A stretch of DNA of 16,536 nt from Candidatus Eiseniibacteriota bacterium (lineage in GTDB: Bacteria > Arandabacterota > Arandabacteria > JAGLYR01): assembly GCA_023132135.1 (NCBI GenBank), contig JAGLYR010000077.1, positions 1-16,536 of the forward strand. Direction: 5' to 3'. The first letter of the stretch is position 1; the number at the start of each line of letters is the position of its first letter. A program made the position numbers and the translations under genes. The notes under the pieces are model-generated. The model was not told the DNA's origin. It saw only the letters and a list, made by a program, of their open reading frames with translations, and searched no databases. Of the stretch, positions 7,258-15,160 are shown piece by piece.

Positions 7258-8739
7258 TCTCTCCAGGCTCAGCGGATCCGAAAGAGGCAGCTCCGTAATC
7301 CTGCCGAAGTCCGATACCTTCGCCGGGCTTTTCTCCGTGGTCCCGTTCCTGACGTCGTCGGCGTTCCCCACCACGAGGAAAACCATACGATCGGGGTGCA
7401 AGTACTTCCGCGCGGCTTCCTGGACTTCTTCGACCGTCACTGCCTGAACACTAGTCTCGTAGTTCTTCCAGTAATCCTTCGGCCGACGGGTAAGGAAATC
7501 GTTTGCCAGGGTCCGCACCGTGTTCCATTTGTCCACGAAATTGTTGACCAGCATGCTCCGGGTGTTTTGCTTGGCGTTCTCGAGGGTTTCCTGGTCCACC
7601 GGCTCCTCGCGAATTCGGTCGATCTCCTCCAGAATGATCGACGTGCCAAAGGCGACGGTCGAAGGTTTGGTCTGGAAGTAGGCGCGGAAGTCGCCATCGT
7701 ACCATACCGGTGTCGAAAAACGGCTGCCCTGACTGTAGGAGAGACCCTCGTCCGAACGAACCCGCTGGACAATCCGGGAGGCGAACCCCCCTCCGCCGAG
7801 AACGTAGTTCATCAACTTCACGGCAAAGTAATCCGGGGTGTCCCGGCGGATCCCGAGATGCCCGATCCGCACGCGGGCCTGATTCACATCTTCCTTGTTC
7901 ACGATGTAGACACCGGGAACCGGCGTGTGCATGACCTCCGGGATCTCAGGCAAATCGAGTTCCCGGCTCGACCAGCCCGAGAACACCCGGTCCAGCTTCC
8001 GGACCAGATCCCGGGAGTCGAAATCGCCGGCCGCCGCAATGATAAAGTTCCCCGGGAAGAAGTACTTCTCATGAAACGCGCGCAGATCATCGACGCTGAT
8101 GCTCTCCATAGACGCCTGCGTCTCGCGGAACTGCTTTGTGTAGGGGTGATCTCCATAGATCAGGAAAGCCCACTCACGGGCTTCGATTTTCCTCAGCTCG
8201 TTGTTCCTGAGCTTGAGTTCCTGGATCCGGTCCTCCCGCCGCCGTTCCACCTCTGTGGGGTCGAAGGCAGGGTACCGCAGGATCTCCAGCAGGATATCCA
8301 GGGCCTCGTCCATGTCCTTGCTCAAGGTCGAGATGGTTACCGTGGCCGAGGTCATTCTCATTGCACAGGAGATCGATCCGGCAAGGTACTCCACCCGGTC
8401 GTCCAGCTCCTCGGGGGTGAAGGACCGGGTTCCCCCATTTCTCATCAGGTAGGCCATCATGTCGGCAAGGCCGGCCTTGTCCGCGGGTTCGTAGGCGATC
8501 CCTGTTCTCACGTAGACTCGCAGATCGAATGTGGGGACTTCCCGGTCCTCGGCGATGAAGGCCGGAATACCCGAACCCAGCGTCACCTCGTACGATCCCG
8601 CGTCCGGTGGCGTGTACTCGAGATCCGGGAACTTGAGCTTGTCCGGGTGCTTCACCTTCCCGGCCAGACCGGCCTCGGGCAGAAGCAAACCGACCGATAC
8701 AACCATTACCAGAAGCAGTACAATCGCCGACTTCGTCAT
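7255..8739 (-). CDS. Secreted M16-family peptidase homologue, catalytically dead subunit
   Basis: A 494-residue M16 (pitrilysin / processing-peptidase) family protein with an N-terminal signal peptide (hydrophobic 5-20, likely cut after about residue 26). The segment that should hold the zinc motif HxxEH reads GLADMMAYLM (90-100), with Asp, Ala and Tyr in place of His, Glu and His, so it cannot bind zinc in the usual way. It retains the glycine-rich loop LGGGGFASRI (314-323) and DEGLSYS, typical of the non-catalytic partner that helps hold substrate in two-subunit M16 enzymes. It starts 12 nt after the active partner, with GAGGGAAG upstream of the ATG, so a heterodimer in the periplasm or outside the cell is likely. 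Its TAG stop lies in the end of the palindromic element. Confidence 0.9.
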   Translation of the reverse strand: MTKSAIVLLLVMVVSVGLLLPEAGLAGKVKHPDKLKFPDLEYTPPDAGSYEVTLGSGIPAFIAEDREVPTFDLRVYVRTGIAYEPADKAGLADMMAYLMRNGGTRSFTPEELDDRVEYLAGSISCAMRMTSATVTISTLSKDMDEALDILLEILRYPAFDPTEVERRREDRIQELKLRNNELRKIEAREWAFLIYGDHPYTKQFRETQASMESISVDDLRAFHEKYFFPGNFIIAAAGDFDSRDLVRKLDRVFSGWSSRELDLPEIPEVMHTPVPGVYIVNKEDVNQARVRIGHLGIRRDTPDYFAVKLMNYVLGGGGFASRIVQRVRSDEGLSYSQGSRFSTPVWYDGDFRAYFQTKPSTVAFGTSIILEEIDRIREEPVDQETLENAKQNTRSMLVNNFVDKWNTVRTLANDFLTRRPKDYWKNYETSVQAVTVEEVQEAARKYLHPDRMVFLVVGNADDVRNGTTEKSPAKVSDFGRITELPLSDPLSLER

Positions 8740-8743
8740 TGTT

Positions 8744-8751
8744 CTTCCCTC
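8744..8751 (-). promoter_or_regulatory. Ribosome binding site of the inactive M16 gene
   Basis: The minus strand reads GAGGGAAG four bases before the ATG at 8739 and directly after the TAA of the upstream peptidase gene. It fixes the start and implies translation by ribosomes leaving the active peptidase gene. Confidence 0.6.
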
Positions 8752-10539
8752 TTAAGAGTCCTTTTTCGCTTTGATCTTCCCCAGTCTCTCTTTCGCTGCC
8801 TTCAGCAGAACTTCGCCCTGCTGTTTCTCCTCGTCCGTCATGTCTTCCATTCGCATCTGGATCATGCCGAGCATTCTCCCCAGCTGCTCGGCGTCTTCCA
8901 TCGATTCAATCATGCCCAGAAACTGCTTCGTCTCAGGGTCCAGCCGAATGGCTCCCTCTTCCGTCTGCTTCGGATGGACGAGCAGTTCATTGCGCTTCCA
9001 TGGATCGAAGTACTTGTTGGCCACTCTCCGGATGTCTTCTGTCGTGACGGTCAGGAGCTTGTCCATCCCCATGTTGAACTCGCTGTAGTCACCAAGAGCG
9101 GCGTAGGATCCCAGGTAGAACATCAGTCCGATTCCCTGAAACTGCCGGATCCTCTGCACGTTGTTGGCAATCACCTGGTTCTTGACTTTCTCCAGTTCAT
9201 ACTCCGTAACCGGGTTTTCCTTCAGATCCTCGAGAATCCCGTGGATGGCACCCCCCAGTTCTTCGGGGCCGACATCGTCCTTCCCTTCGGCGCTGAGAGA
9301 GAAATACCCGCCGTATTTCCTCGAATCCTGCCCCGCGTCCACGTGGAGCCGTGTGCCCATCATTCCAGACACACTTCCGCTGAGCGCAATTCCATCCTCC
9401 AGGACCAGTTTCTTGTAGAGGCGACCGGACTTGCCACTCAGAACTCCGGCCAGGATCTGGAGCGGGTAACTGTCCGGATGCTGGAACGCAACCGTGTGGA
9501 ACCGCACCTCGATCTGGGGGGAGGTCTCCGCTTCGCCAACCAGCCGCTTTGCTCCAACCTGTTCGATCTCAAGGGTCACGACATCGGGCGGCGTCTCCTT
9601 GCCTCGGGGAATGGGGCCGAAGTACTTCTTGACCATCCCGAACAGCTCGTCCGGATCGAAGTCTCCGATGAACATGGCCGTGGCGTTGTTCGGAGCGTAG
9701 TACGTTTCCCGGTACCACCGGGCGTCTTCCCTCGTGATGGACCGGATATCGCTGGGCCATCCAAATACGTCCCAGCCGTAAGGACCTGATTCCCAGAACA
9801 TGGCGTTGAAGGATTCCTCCAGTCTCCCGGTTGGAGTCGACTCCAGGTTCAGCCGCCTCTCTTCCAGGACCACGTCCCGCTCAGAGTAGAATTCGCGAAA
9901 GGCGGCATTTTGAATGCGGTCCGCCTCCATCCACAGGAACAGTTCAATCTTGTTCTTGGGAAGCCGCACGAAGTACGCCGTCATGTCGTCAGAGGTGAAG
10001 GCGTTCAGGAAGTAGCCCCCGTGTTTCTTGTAAATCTCGCTGAACTCATCCTTGACGATGCTCTCTTTCTGCTGCTGGAGGAGATCGTTGAATTCCCCTT
10101 CGAATTCAAGATACCGGGCGGTCTTCGCCTCGGGGGCGTACATATCGTCACTCCGGCCGCGGTGGAAGTTCTCCCGCATGACCCGTTCTTCCTCCCGCAT
10201 TCTTTCCTTGAGAGCATCCAGTTGATCCATGATCTTCCGGTCTTTCCGGGAGTCTGCCGTGCCGATCACCTTGCTGCCCTTGAACATCATGTGCTCAAAG
10301 AGATGCGAGATCCCGGTGATTCCCGTGACCTCGTTGGCGGCGCCCACGTGGAAGAAGATGGCGCCGATGATGGTGGGCGCGTCGTGCTTTTCCACCATGA
10401 GCACCTGCATCCCGTTGTCCAGGGTACCCTCGACAATGTCGATCTTCTGCGCCCCGGCCGGGATCGCGTATAGCGAGACCGCGAGAACCAGAAGGATGAC
10501 CTCAAGGAAAACCCTCTTCGTGCCGGCTGAAACCATCAT
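8752..10539 (-). CDS. Secreted M16-family zinc metallopeptidase, catalytic subunit
   Basis: A 595-residue M16 peptidase with a signal peptide (hydrophobic 11-25, likely cut after AGA at about 30). The inverted zinc motif is intact: HLFEHMMFKG (His79, Glu82, His83). The third ligand should be a Glu in ERDVVLEERR (220-229), further downstream than in minimal members because of a helical, charged insertion (about 95-165) known in one bacterial M16 group. The C-terminal half (about 330-520) is the second M16 domain. After about 540 comes a Met- and Glu-rich helical tail ending KAKKDS. The enzyme should cut peptides or small unfolded proteins outside the cytoplasm, partnered with the inactive homologue just downstream. 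Its ATG overlaps the stop of the jelly-roll gene (ATGA). Confidence 0.93.
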   Translation of the reverse strand: MMVSAGTKRVFLEVILLVLAVSLYAIPAGAQKIDIVEGTLDNGMQVLMVEKHDAPTIIGAIFFHVGAANEVTGITGISHLFEHMMFKGSKVIGTADSRKDRKIMDQLDALKERMREEERVMRENFHRGRSDDMYAPEAKTARYLEFEGEFNDLLQQQKESIVKDEFSEIYKKHGGYFLNAFTSDDMTAYFVRLPKNKIELFLWMEADRIQNAAFREFYSERDVVLEERRLNLESTPTGRLEESFNAMFWESGPYGWDVFGWPSDIRSITREDARWYRETYYAPNNATAMFIGDFDPDELFGMVKKYFGPIPRGKETPPDVVTLEIEQVGAKRLVGEAETSPQIEVRFHTVAFQHPDSYPLQILAGVLSGKSGRLYKKLVLEDGIALSGSVSGMMGTRLHVDAGQDSRKYGGYFSLSAEGKDDVGPEELGGAIHGILEDLKENPVTEYELEKVKNQVIANNVQRIRQFQGIGLMFYLGSYAALGDYSEFNMGMDKLLTVTTEDIRRVANKYFDPWKRNELLVHPKQTEEGAIRLDPETKQFLGMIESMEDAEQLGRMLGMIQMRMEDMTDEEKQQGEVLLKAAKERLGKIKAKKDS

Positions 10540-11309
10540 AAACCAGAAACCTCCTTTGTTGCGGACACGTTATCCACGTAGAAAGTCCCCGCTCCATCAT
10601 TCCATGATGCGAAACTCAGATGCGTGAGCCGCTTGGGTACCCTCTTCCCCGCCCGGAAGGCATCCAGCGCAGTGGGTTCATCCATCACGCCCTTGATAGA
10701 CACTTCATAGATCTGGTCAGCGACGTGGATGTTGACGATGATGGTATGCCATTCCCCCAGTTCCAGATTCGGGGCCACAATGGTCTTGTTCTCCCACTTG
10801 GTCTTGCTTTCACGCGCGAACAGATTGATTTTGCCGGGTTCCGCTGCGTTCTCAAAACCCATAAAGACGAATCGCTCGACTCCCGTCGAGTTGGGACCCT
10901 TCTTGCCGTCTTTGTCGCTGCCCACCATGAAGAACGCGGATCGATTGTCGTCGGGAAGGATCTCCTTGATGTAGACGTCGAACTGGACCGTGAAATCCCC
11001 CTTCTGGCCGGAAGTGAACCGCTGGGTCAGGTAGGTGTTGAGCTCCGGGTGCGCCTTGATGATCGCTTTATGGGTCCTGTTCCCGCCGATCTTCCTGGTG
11101 CTGAGCTTCAGGAGACCACGGCCCTCCTTCGTGTCCAGCCGACTCTCGTACCAGTCCTGCCCTTTGTCGTCCCGGCGAAGGTACTTCCCCGCCTTGATGC
11201 CCTCGAAGTCGCCATCGACGATGAGCTGGGCGGCCACCGGGGCGGCGGCGACAAGAAACCCCAGCAGGGTCACAACCACAACCTGTCCGAAGAAACCTGT
11301 TCTCGACAT
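10536..11309 (-). CDS. Secreted jelly-roll (concanavalin-like) protein of unknown function
   Basis: A 257-residue protein with a clear signal peptide (hydrophobic 9-23, cut near AAAPVAAQ at about 28). The mature part starts with IVDGDFEG, then alternating beta-strand stretches such as DFTVQFDVYIKEI, ERFVFMGFEN, WHTIIVNIHV and a closing GTFYVDNVSA, a pattern of concanavalin-like or carbohydrate-binding beta-sandwiches. No catalytic residues of a known lyase or hydrolase could be assigned, and no lipobox is seen. It is the first gene of the M16 operon and its stop overlaps the start of the active peptidase, so it may be a partner, substrate or targeting factor; this is inferred from position only. 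The start at 11309 is chosen for its AAGGAG site six bases upstream; a longer reading from 11390 adds 27 residues that do not look like a leader. Confidence 0.75.
   Translation of the reverse strand: MSRTGFFGQVVVVTLLGFLVAAAPVAAQLIVDGDFEGIKAGKYLRRDDKGQDWYESRLDTKEGRGLLKLSTRKIGGNRTHKAIIKAHPELNTYLTQRFTSGQKGDFTVQFDVYIKEILPDDNRSAFFMVGSDKDGKKGPNSTGVERFVFMGFENAAEPGKINLFARESKTKWENKTIVAPNLELGEWHTIIVNIHVADQIYEVSIKGVMDEPTALDAFRAGKRVPKRLTHLSFASWNDGAGTFYVDNVSATKEVSGL
10550..10557 (-). promoter_or_regulatory. Ribosome binding site of the active M16 gene, inside the jelly-roll gene
   Basis: The minus strand has AAAGGAGG ten bases before the ATG at 10539. It lies in the last codons of the jelly-roll gene (the Lys-Glu of KEVSGL), and the ATG overlaps that gene's TGA. 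This is a strong mark of translational coupling. A second ATG follows immediately at 10536 and could also be used. Confidence 0.7.
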
Positions 11310-11470
11310 TTCGATCTCCTTGGTAGTCAGGGATACCAGAGCAACATCAGCCTGTGAGTTTACGACAGTCGGCGCGCGAAGTACAGGCAAAGCTGTTGTG
11401 CATTGCGCAGTGCAGAAATCCTGTTTCCTACTTTCTATTTCCTGTTACCTTCCTATTCCCTCCCTCGTCC
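11310..11470 (-). promoter_or_regulatory. Upstream region of the M16 operon, with a dyad and a purine-rich tract
   Basis: This gap lies between the addA stop and the jelly-roll start and probably carries the promoter of the three-gene operon. On the minus strand TAAACT (around 11360) is a possible -10 box, but no good -35 box is correctly spaced. A 16-bp near-perfect dyad, TGCATTGCGCAGTGCA on the plus strand at 11399-11414, could be an operator. The part next to addA (about 11421-11470) is a low-complexity purine-rich tract on the minus strand. AAGGAG at 11316-11321 is the jelly-roll ribosome site. Confidence 0.35.
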
Positions 11471-11480
11471 CTATCTTCCC
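11421..11480 (-). repeat. Purine-rich degenerate repeat with G-quadruplex-type motif at the addA 3' end
   Basis: On the plus strand the tract is made of variants of TTTCCTA/TTTCCTG, then TTCCTATTCCC and CCCTCGTCCC. On the coding (minus) strand the runs complementary to 11478-11480, 11469-11471, 11462-11464 and 11458-11460 give four GGG blocks with loops of 6, 4 and 1 bases, fitting a G-quadruplex consensus that spans the addA TAG codon. Its GGGACGAGGGA core resembles the GGGGACGAAGGGA at the end of the kinase gene. Confidence 0.55.
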
Positions 11481-14400
11481 GCTTTCGGACTTCTCACATC
11501 CACTTCCACAGCCTCCCCCGGCTGGAGAAAGTACAGGTAGGCGGCCTTGACCGGCTTCTTCAGAATAGAGCGAACGGCCCGGGCATACCAGGCCATCTGC
11601 TGTTCATACTCCCGAGCCCGATCCCCGACCTCTGCCGTCCCGATGTGGTCCGACTTGTAATCGATGAGGACATACCGGTCCCCCTCAAGAAATAGCGCAT
11701 CGATCACACCCTGGATGACGACGAAATCGTCCTCACATGGTTCCGGATCCGGAGCCAACTCGGAAGCAGCGATCTTCATGGTAAAGGGCAGCTCGCGCCG
11801 GAGGGTCTCTGCGGACGCCTGCATTCGCCTTCCGAGATCCGAGCGGAAGAAAGCGGCGATCTTCTGCTCGATGTTCTCGCGAACAAGCGCCGTGACGTGT
11901 TTATCCGGAATCAGTCCGTTCTCAACCATCGCTTCCATCTGCCGTCGAATCCCATCTTCATCCGGCAGCTCCGCCAACGAGAGATGTTCGAGGATCGTGT
12001 GAACGGCCGTCCCTCGCTCTCCGGGCGATAGGGAACCTTCATGGCTTGAGACGGAACTCGGCCCGCGTTCAAAGACACGGTGGAGGAGATCGGGCTCCTC
12101 GACGTCTTCGGTCCAGGGATTGAGTCGTCTCTCGATCTTCGTGACACTCTGCTTCCCCGGGAGATCGGCGGCCCGAGACCAGGGATACTCCCAGCGGAGC
12201 CGATCCAGGACCGTCGACGTGTTCTCGTCCGGTTCCATCCCCAACGGCTCGAGCCTCGCCAGCGCATCGATCAGGGGGGACTCCTTCTCCGGTCCCGGAT
12301 GTCCCACCTGCCAACCCCTTACATCGTCGGGTCGATAGACGTGAAGGACAAAGGGACCAACCTCGGCTCTCTCTGCCTTCCCCCGCAGTGCTTCGCATCC
12401 ACCCCGCTGAGAGGCCAGGACCGAACCCACCCAATCCATGGGTATCCGCGCCCTGCCAAACGGATTCCGCCCGGCCGCGGCGATCCACGTTTCCGGATCC
12501 TGCTCCGGATCCACCGTACCGCTCAGGATCAGATGTTCCTTCGCCCGCGTCATCCCCACGTAGAGAATCCGGAGTTCCTCAGCAAGGGATCGCCCGCGCA
12601 TTCGATCGCGCACAATCTGGAGCGCCACCGAGGACCGGCGTTCTCGCCGGACCGGATCCACGTCCGCACACGCCACACCCAGATCCCGGTCAAAGAGAAC
12701 GTCGCCCGTGAGGTCCTGCAGATTGAACTTCTTCCCCAGATCGGGGAGGAAAACGACGGGGAACTCGAGTCCCTTGCTCTTGTGGATACTCATCACCCGC
12801 ACCGCGTCCTCACCCTCTCCGGCGCCCGGAGGCTGGCCGAAATCACCCTCGGCGTCCAGCAGGCGGTCGATGAAAGTGAGGAACCGGCGGAGTCCCTGGG
12901 TTCGGAATCGGTCGAACTGGCGGGCGCGATCGTGGAGCTGAAGGAGATTGGCGCGGCGGCGATTTCCGTTGTCGAGTCCCATAACGTAGGCGGGATACCT
13001 CGTCTCGGAGAAGATCCGGCCGACCAGGTCGGCCAGGGGACCCCGGCGCGCCAGAGTCCGCCATATTTCCAGGCGAGCGAGGAAACCGTCAATCTTCTCC
13101 CGTAGATCCTCATTCGAACCGCTGTCCCGGTACTCCGCCAGGGCGTGGTAAAAGCCGTCATCCCTCCTCGCCAGGCGCACGCGAACGAGATCTTCTTCAC
13201 TCAAACCCACAAGCGGTGAACGGAGCACGGCCGCCAGCGGAATGTCCTGGAGCGGATTATCGATCACCCGGAGAAGCGACACCAGATCACGGATCTCCGT
13301 CGCCGTCAGATACCCCGACGCCGCCTCCGTATAGACAGGTATCCCCCGGTTCTGAAGGACATCCATATAGACGGCCGCCTTGTGCTTCGGGGCCCGGAGG
13401 AGCACCACGACATCCCGGTAGGCGAGCGGGCGGTATTCGTCGGAGCCGTGCACTCGAACCTGCATCCCCTCTCCCATGAGCTCATCGATCCTGCGCGCGA
13501 CGAAGAGCGCTTCACGCTCGGCCGTTTCCCAATCCTCGATCTCGCCGGGTTCCTCTGCTTCCCCACTGCGCCGCGCGATCTTCAGCGGCAGGAGATGGAC
13601 CTCCACCGGCAGCGGATCACGCGACGCCGGTCCTCCAGGACACGCAGGATACCCGGCCGCATAGACCAGCCGGGCACATTCGTCGTACAGGATCTCCGAT
13701 TCTCCGTCACGCATGAGAATCTCGAAGACGGCGTTCACGGCATCGATGACTCCCTGGCGCGATCGGAAGTTCTCCCGGAGATCGATGCACCGGTGGTCAC
13801 CCTCCGCTTCCGGGGAAGATCGTTTGTAGCGCTCGTGGAAAACCTCGGGCTCCGCCTGCCGGAACCGGTAGATACTCTGCTTCACATCGCCGACGGTGAA
13901 GAGATTCGGGTGAGCGTCGCCACCTGGAGGGCGCGAGACGAGACTGAGGATCCGCTCCTGGACCCGATTGGTGTCCTGGTATTCGTCAACCAGCACATGG
14001 TGGAAACGTTCCCGGAGTGCGCGGGCGACACCTTTCGAATCTTCCTCGAGGATTTCCAGGCACCGCCGCTCCAGGTCGTCGAAATCCACCAGCGCGCGCG
14101 ATGCCTTTGCCGACGCGTAGGCCTTCCCGAATTCCTCCGCCAATCGAAGGATTCGCGAGGCCAGGGGGGCAAGGGATTCAATCTCCGCGCGGGCCTGCTC
14201 CCACCCTCTTCCGGCCACTTCGGTCCTGAGATCCCGGAGCGTGTTCCGGACCTTGTCCATCGCTTTCCCCAACCCTTCGCCCCAGGTGTTGTCCTTCTTC
14301 GGAATGCCGGGCCGCCTGCCGGGATCACAGGCCCGGATACCTGCGAGCGCTGATTCCACCTCACCGCCATCAAGCATCGCCAGCCAATCCCCGGCCGTCC

Positions 14401-15160
14401 GTTCCAGGCCGCCGAGGTACGCCCGGTAGGGCTCTCCAATGGCGTCCGTGGGGATTCTCCCTCGGGCGCGGCCGGCGATATCCAGGTACTCCTCGATGCG
14501 ATTCCGAATGTATGCGCCGAAACCGTTTCGCCAGAGATCAAGGACGCTCTCTTCAACAGTCTCGCCGCGGACCTTCTTCAGGGCATCCCGATCGGGGAAG
14601 GTCTGGAGCTGGGAGTGAATCCGGAGCACCGTTTTCTTCAGCACGGCGTCCAGATCCCACCCTCCGTAGCGGAGGACCACCTCGCGAAAAAGCCGATCCT
14701 CCGGCTTGTCATAAAGATTCTCGAACAAATCCTCCAGAACATCCTGCCGGAGGATGTCTCCCTCTCCCTCTTCCATCACAGCGAATTCAGGATCCAGGCC
14801 AAGATGGTGGAAGTTCTGCCGGACTACCTCGTGGCAGAATCCATGGATGGTGGAGATGGCGGCCTTGTCCAGGAGTAGAACCTGGCGGGCCAGACGGGTT
14901 TCACCCGTCTCCCGCCACTTCTTCCGAAGCGCTTCACCGATTCGGGATTTCAATTGCTGCGCCGCTGCATCGGTGAAGGTCACCGCCAGGATCTCGTCCA
15001 CCTCCGACCGTGGCTCCGCCTCGGTCACGAGGTGAATGAAGCGGCCCACAAGCACCGTCGTCTTTCCGGCGCCGGCGGCGGAGGACACGATCAGGTTACC
15101 GCCGGTCTCGGTGACCGCCCGGCGCTGGCCGTCTGTCAGCTGTGGAGAATGCTCAGGCAT
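11471..15160 (-). CDS. addA: AddA helicase-nuclease subunit of the AddAB recombination complex
   Basis: A complete 1229-residue UvrD/Rep-type (superfamily 1) helicase with a C-terminal RecB-like nuclease. Helicase motifs in order: Walker A SSAAGAGKTT (about 26-35), VDEYQDTN (about 391-398), GDVKQSIYRFR (about 424-434), LRENFRSR, VMSIHKSKGLEF (about 789-800) and ILYVGMTRAKEHL (about 865-877). The nuclease has GTAVHTILEH, then GVIDALF with Asp at about 1154 and IDYKSD with Asp/Lys at about 1167-1169, a standard PD-(D/E)xK core. Length matches known AddA proteins. With AddB it unwinds and trims broken DNA ends and loads RecA at a Chi-like signal. Start 15160 overlaps the last 8 bases of addB and has G-rich ribosome-site bases upstream; an ATG at 15196 is inside addB and less likely. 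Confidence 0.95.
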   Translation of the reverse strand: MPEHSPQLTDGQRRAVTETGGNLIVSSAAGAGKTTVLVGRFIHLVTEAEPRSEVDEILAVTFTDAAAQQLKSRIGEALRKKWRETGETRLARQVLLLDKAAISTIHGFCHEVVRQNFHHLGLDPEFAVMEEGEGDILRQDVLEDLFENLYDKPEDRLFREVVLRYGGWDLDAVLKKTVLRIHSQLQTFPDRDALKKVRGETVEESVLDLWRNGFGAYIRNRIEEYLDIAGRARGRIPTDAIGEPYRAYLGGLERTAGDWLAMLDGGEVESALAGIRACDPGRRPGIPKKDNTWGEGLGKAMDKVRNTLRDLRTEVAGRGWEQARAEIESLAPLASRILRLAEEFGKAYASAKASRALVDFDDLERRCLEILEEDSKGVARALRERFHHVLVDEYQDTNRVQERILSLVSRPPGGDAHPNLFTVGDVKQSIYRFRQAEPEVFHERYKRSSPEAEGDHRCIDLRENFRSRQGVIDAVNAVFEILMRDGESEILYDECARLVYAAGYPACPGGPASRDPLPVEVHLLPLKIARRSGEAEEPGEIEDWETAEREALFVARRIDELMGEGMQVRVHGSDEYRPLAYRDVVVLLRAPKHKAAVYMDVLQNRGIPVYTEAASGYLTATEIRDLVSLLRVIDNPLQDIPLAAVLRSPLVGLSEEDLVRVRLARRDDGFYHALAEYRDSGSNEDLREKIDGFLARLEIWRTLARRGPLADLVGRIFSETRYPAYVMGLDNGNRRRANLLQLHDRARQFDRFRTQGLRRFLTFIDRLLDAEGDFGQPPGAGEGEDAVRVMSIHKSKGLEFPVVFLPDLGKKFNLQDLTGDVLFDRDLGVACADVDPVRRERRSSVALQIVRDRMRGRSLAEELRILYVGMTRAKEHLILSGTVDPEQDPETWIAAAGRNPFGRARIPMDWVGSVLASQRGGCEALRGKAERAEVGPFVLHVYRPDDVRGWQVGHPGPEKESPLIDALARLEPLGMEPDENTSTVLDRLRWEYPWSRAADLPGKQSVTKIERRLNPWTEDVEEPDLLHRVFERGPSSVSSHEGSLSPGERGTAVHTILEHLSLAELPDEDGIRRQMEAMVENGLIPDKHVTALVRENIEQKIAAFFRSDLGRRMQASAETLRRELPFTMKIAASELAPDPEPCEDDFVVIQGVIDALFLEGDRYVLIDYKSDHIGTAEVGDRAREYEQQMAWYARAVRSILKKPVKAAYLYFLQPGEAVEVDVRSPKAGR

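Noticed and set aside
7396-9789. 797-codon open frame on the plus strand, antisense to the two M16 genes
   Set aside because: Its translation is low-complexity, rich in His, Gln, Arg and Pro, with no recognisable fold, while both minus-strand genes have clear families, signal peptides and ribosome sites. Long antisense frames are expected in GC-rich coding DNA.
12080-13105. 341-codon plus-strand frame antisense to addA
   Set aside because: addA helicase motifs are intact across this span on the minus strand; the plus frame is a shadow.
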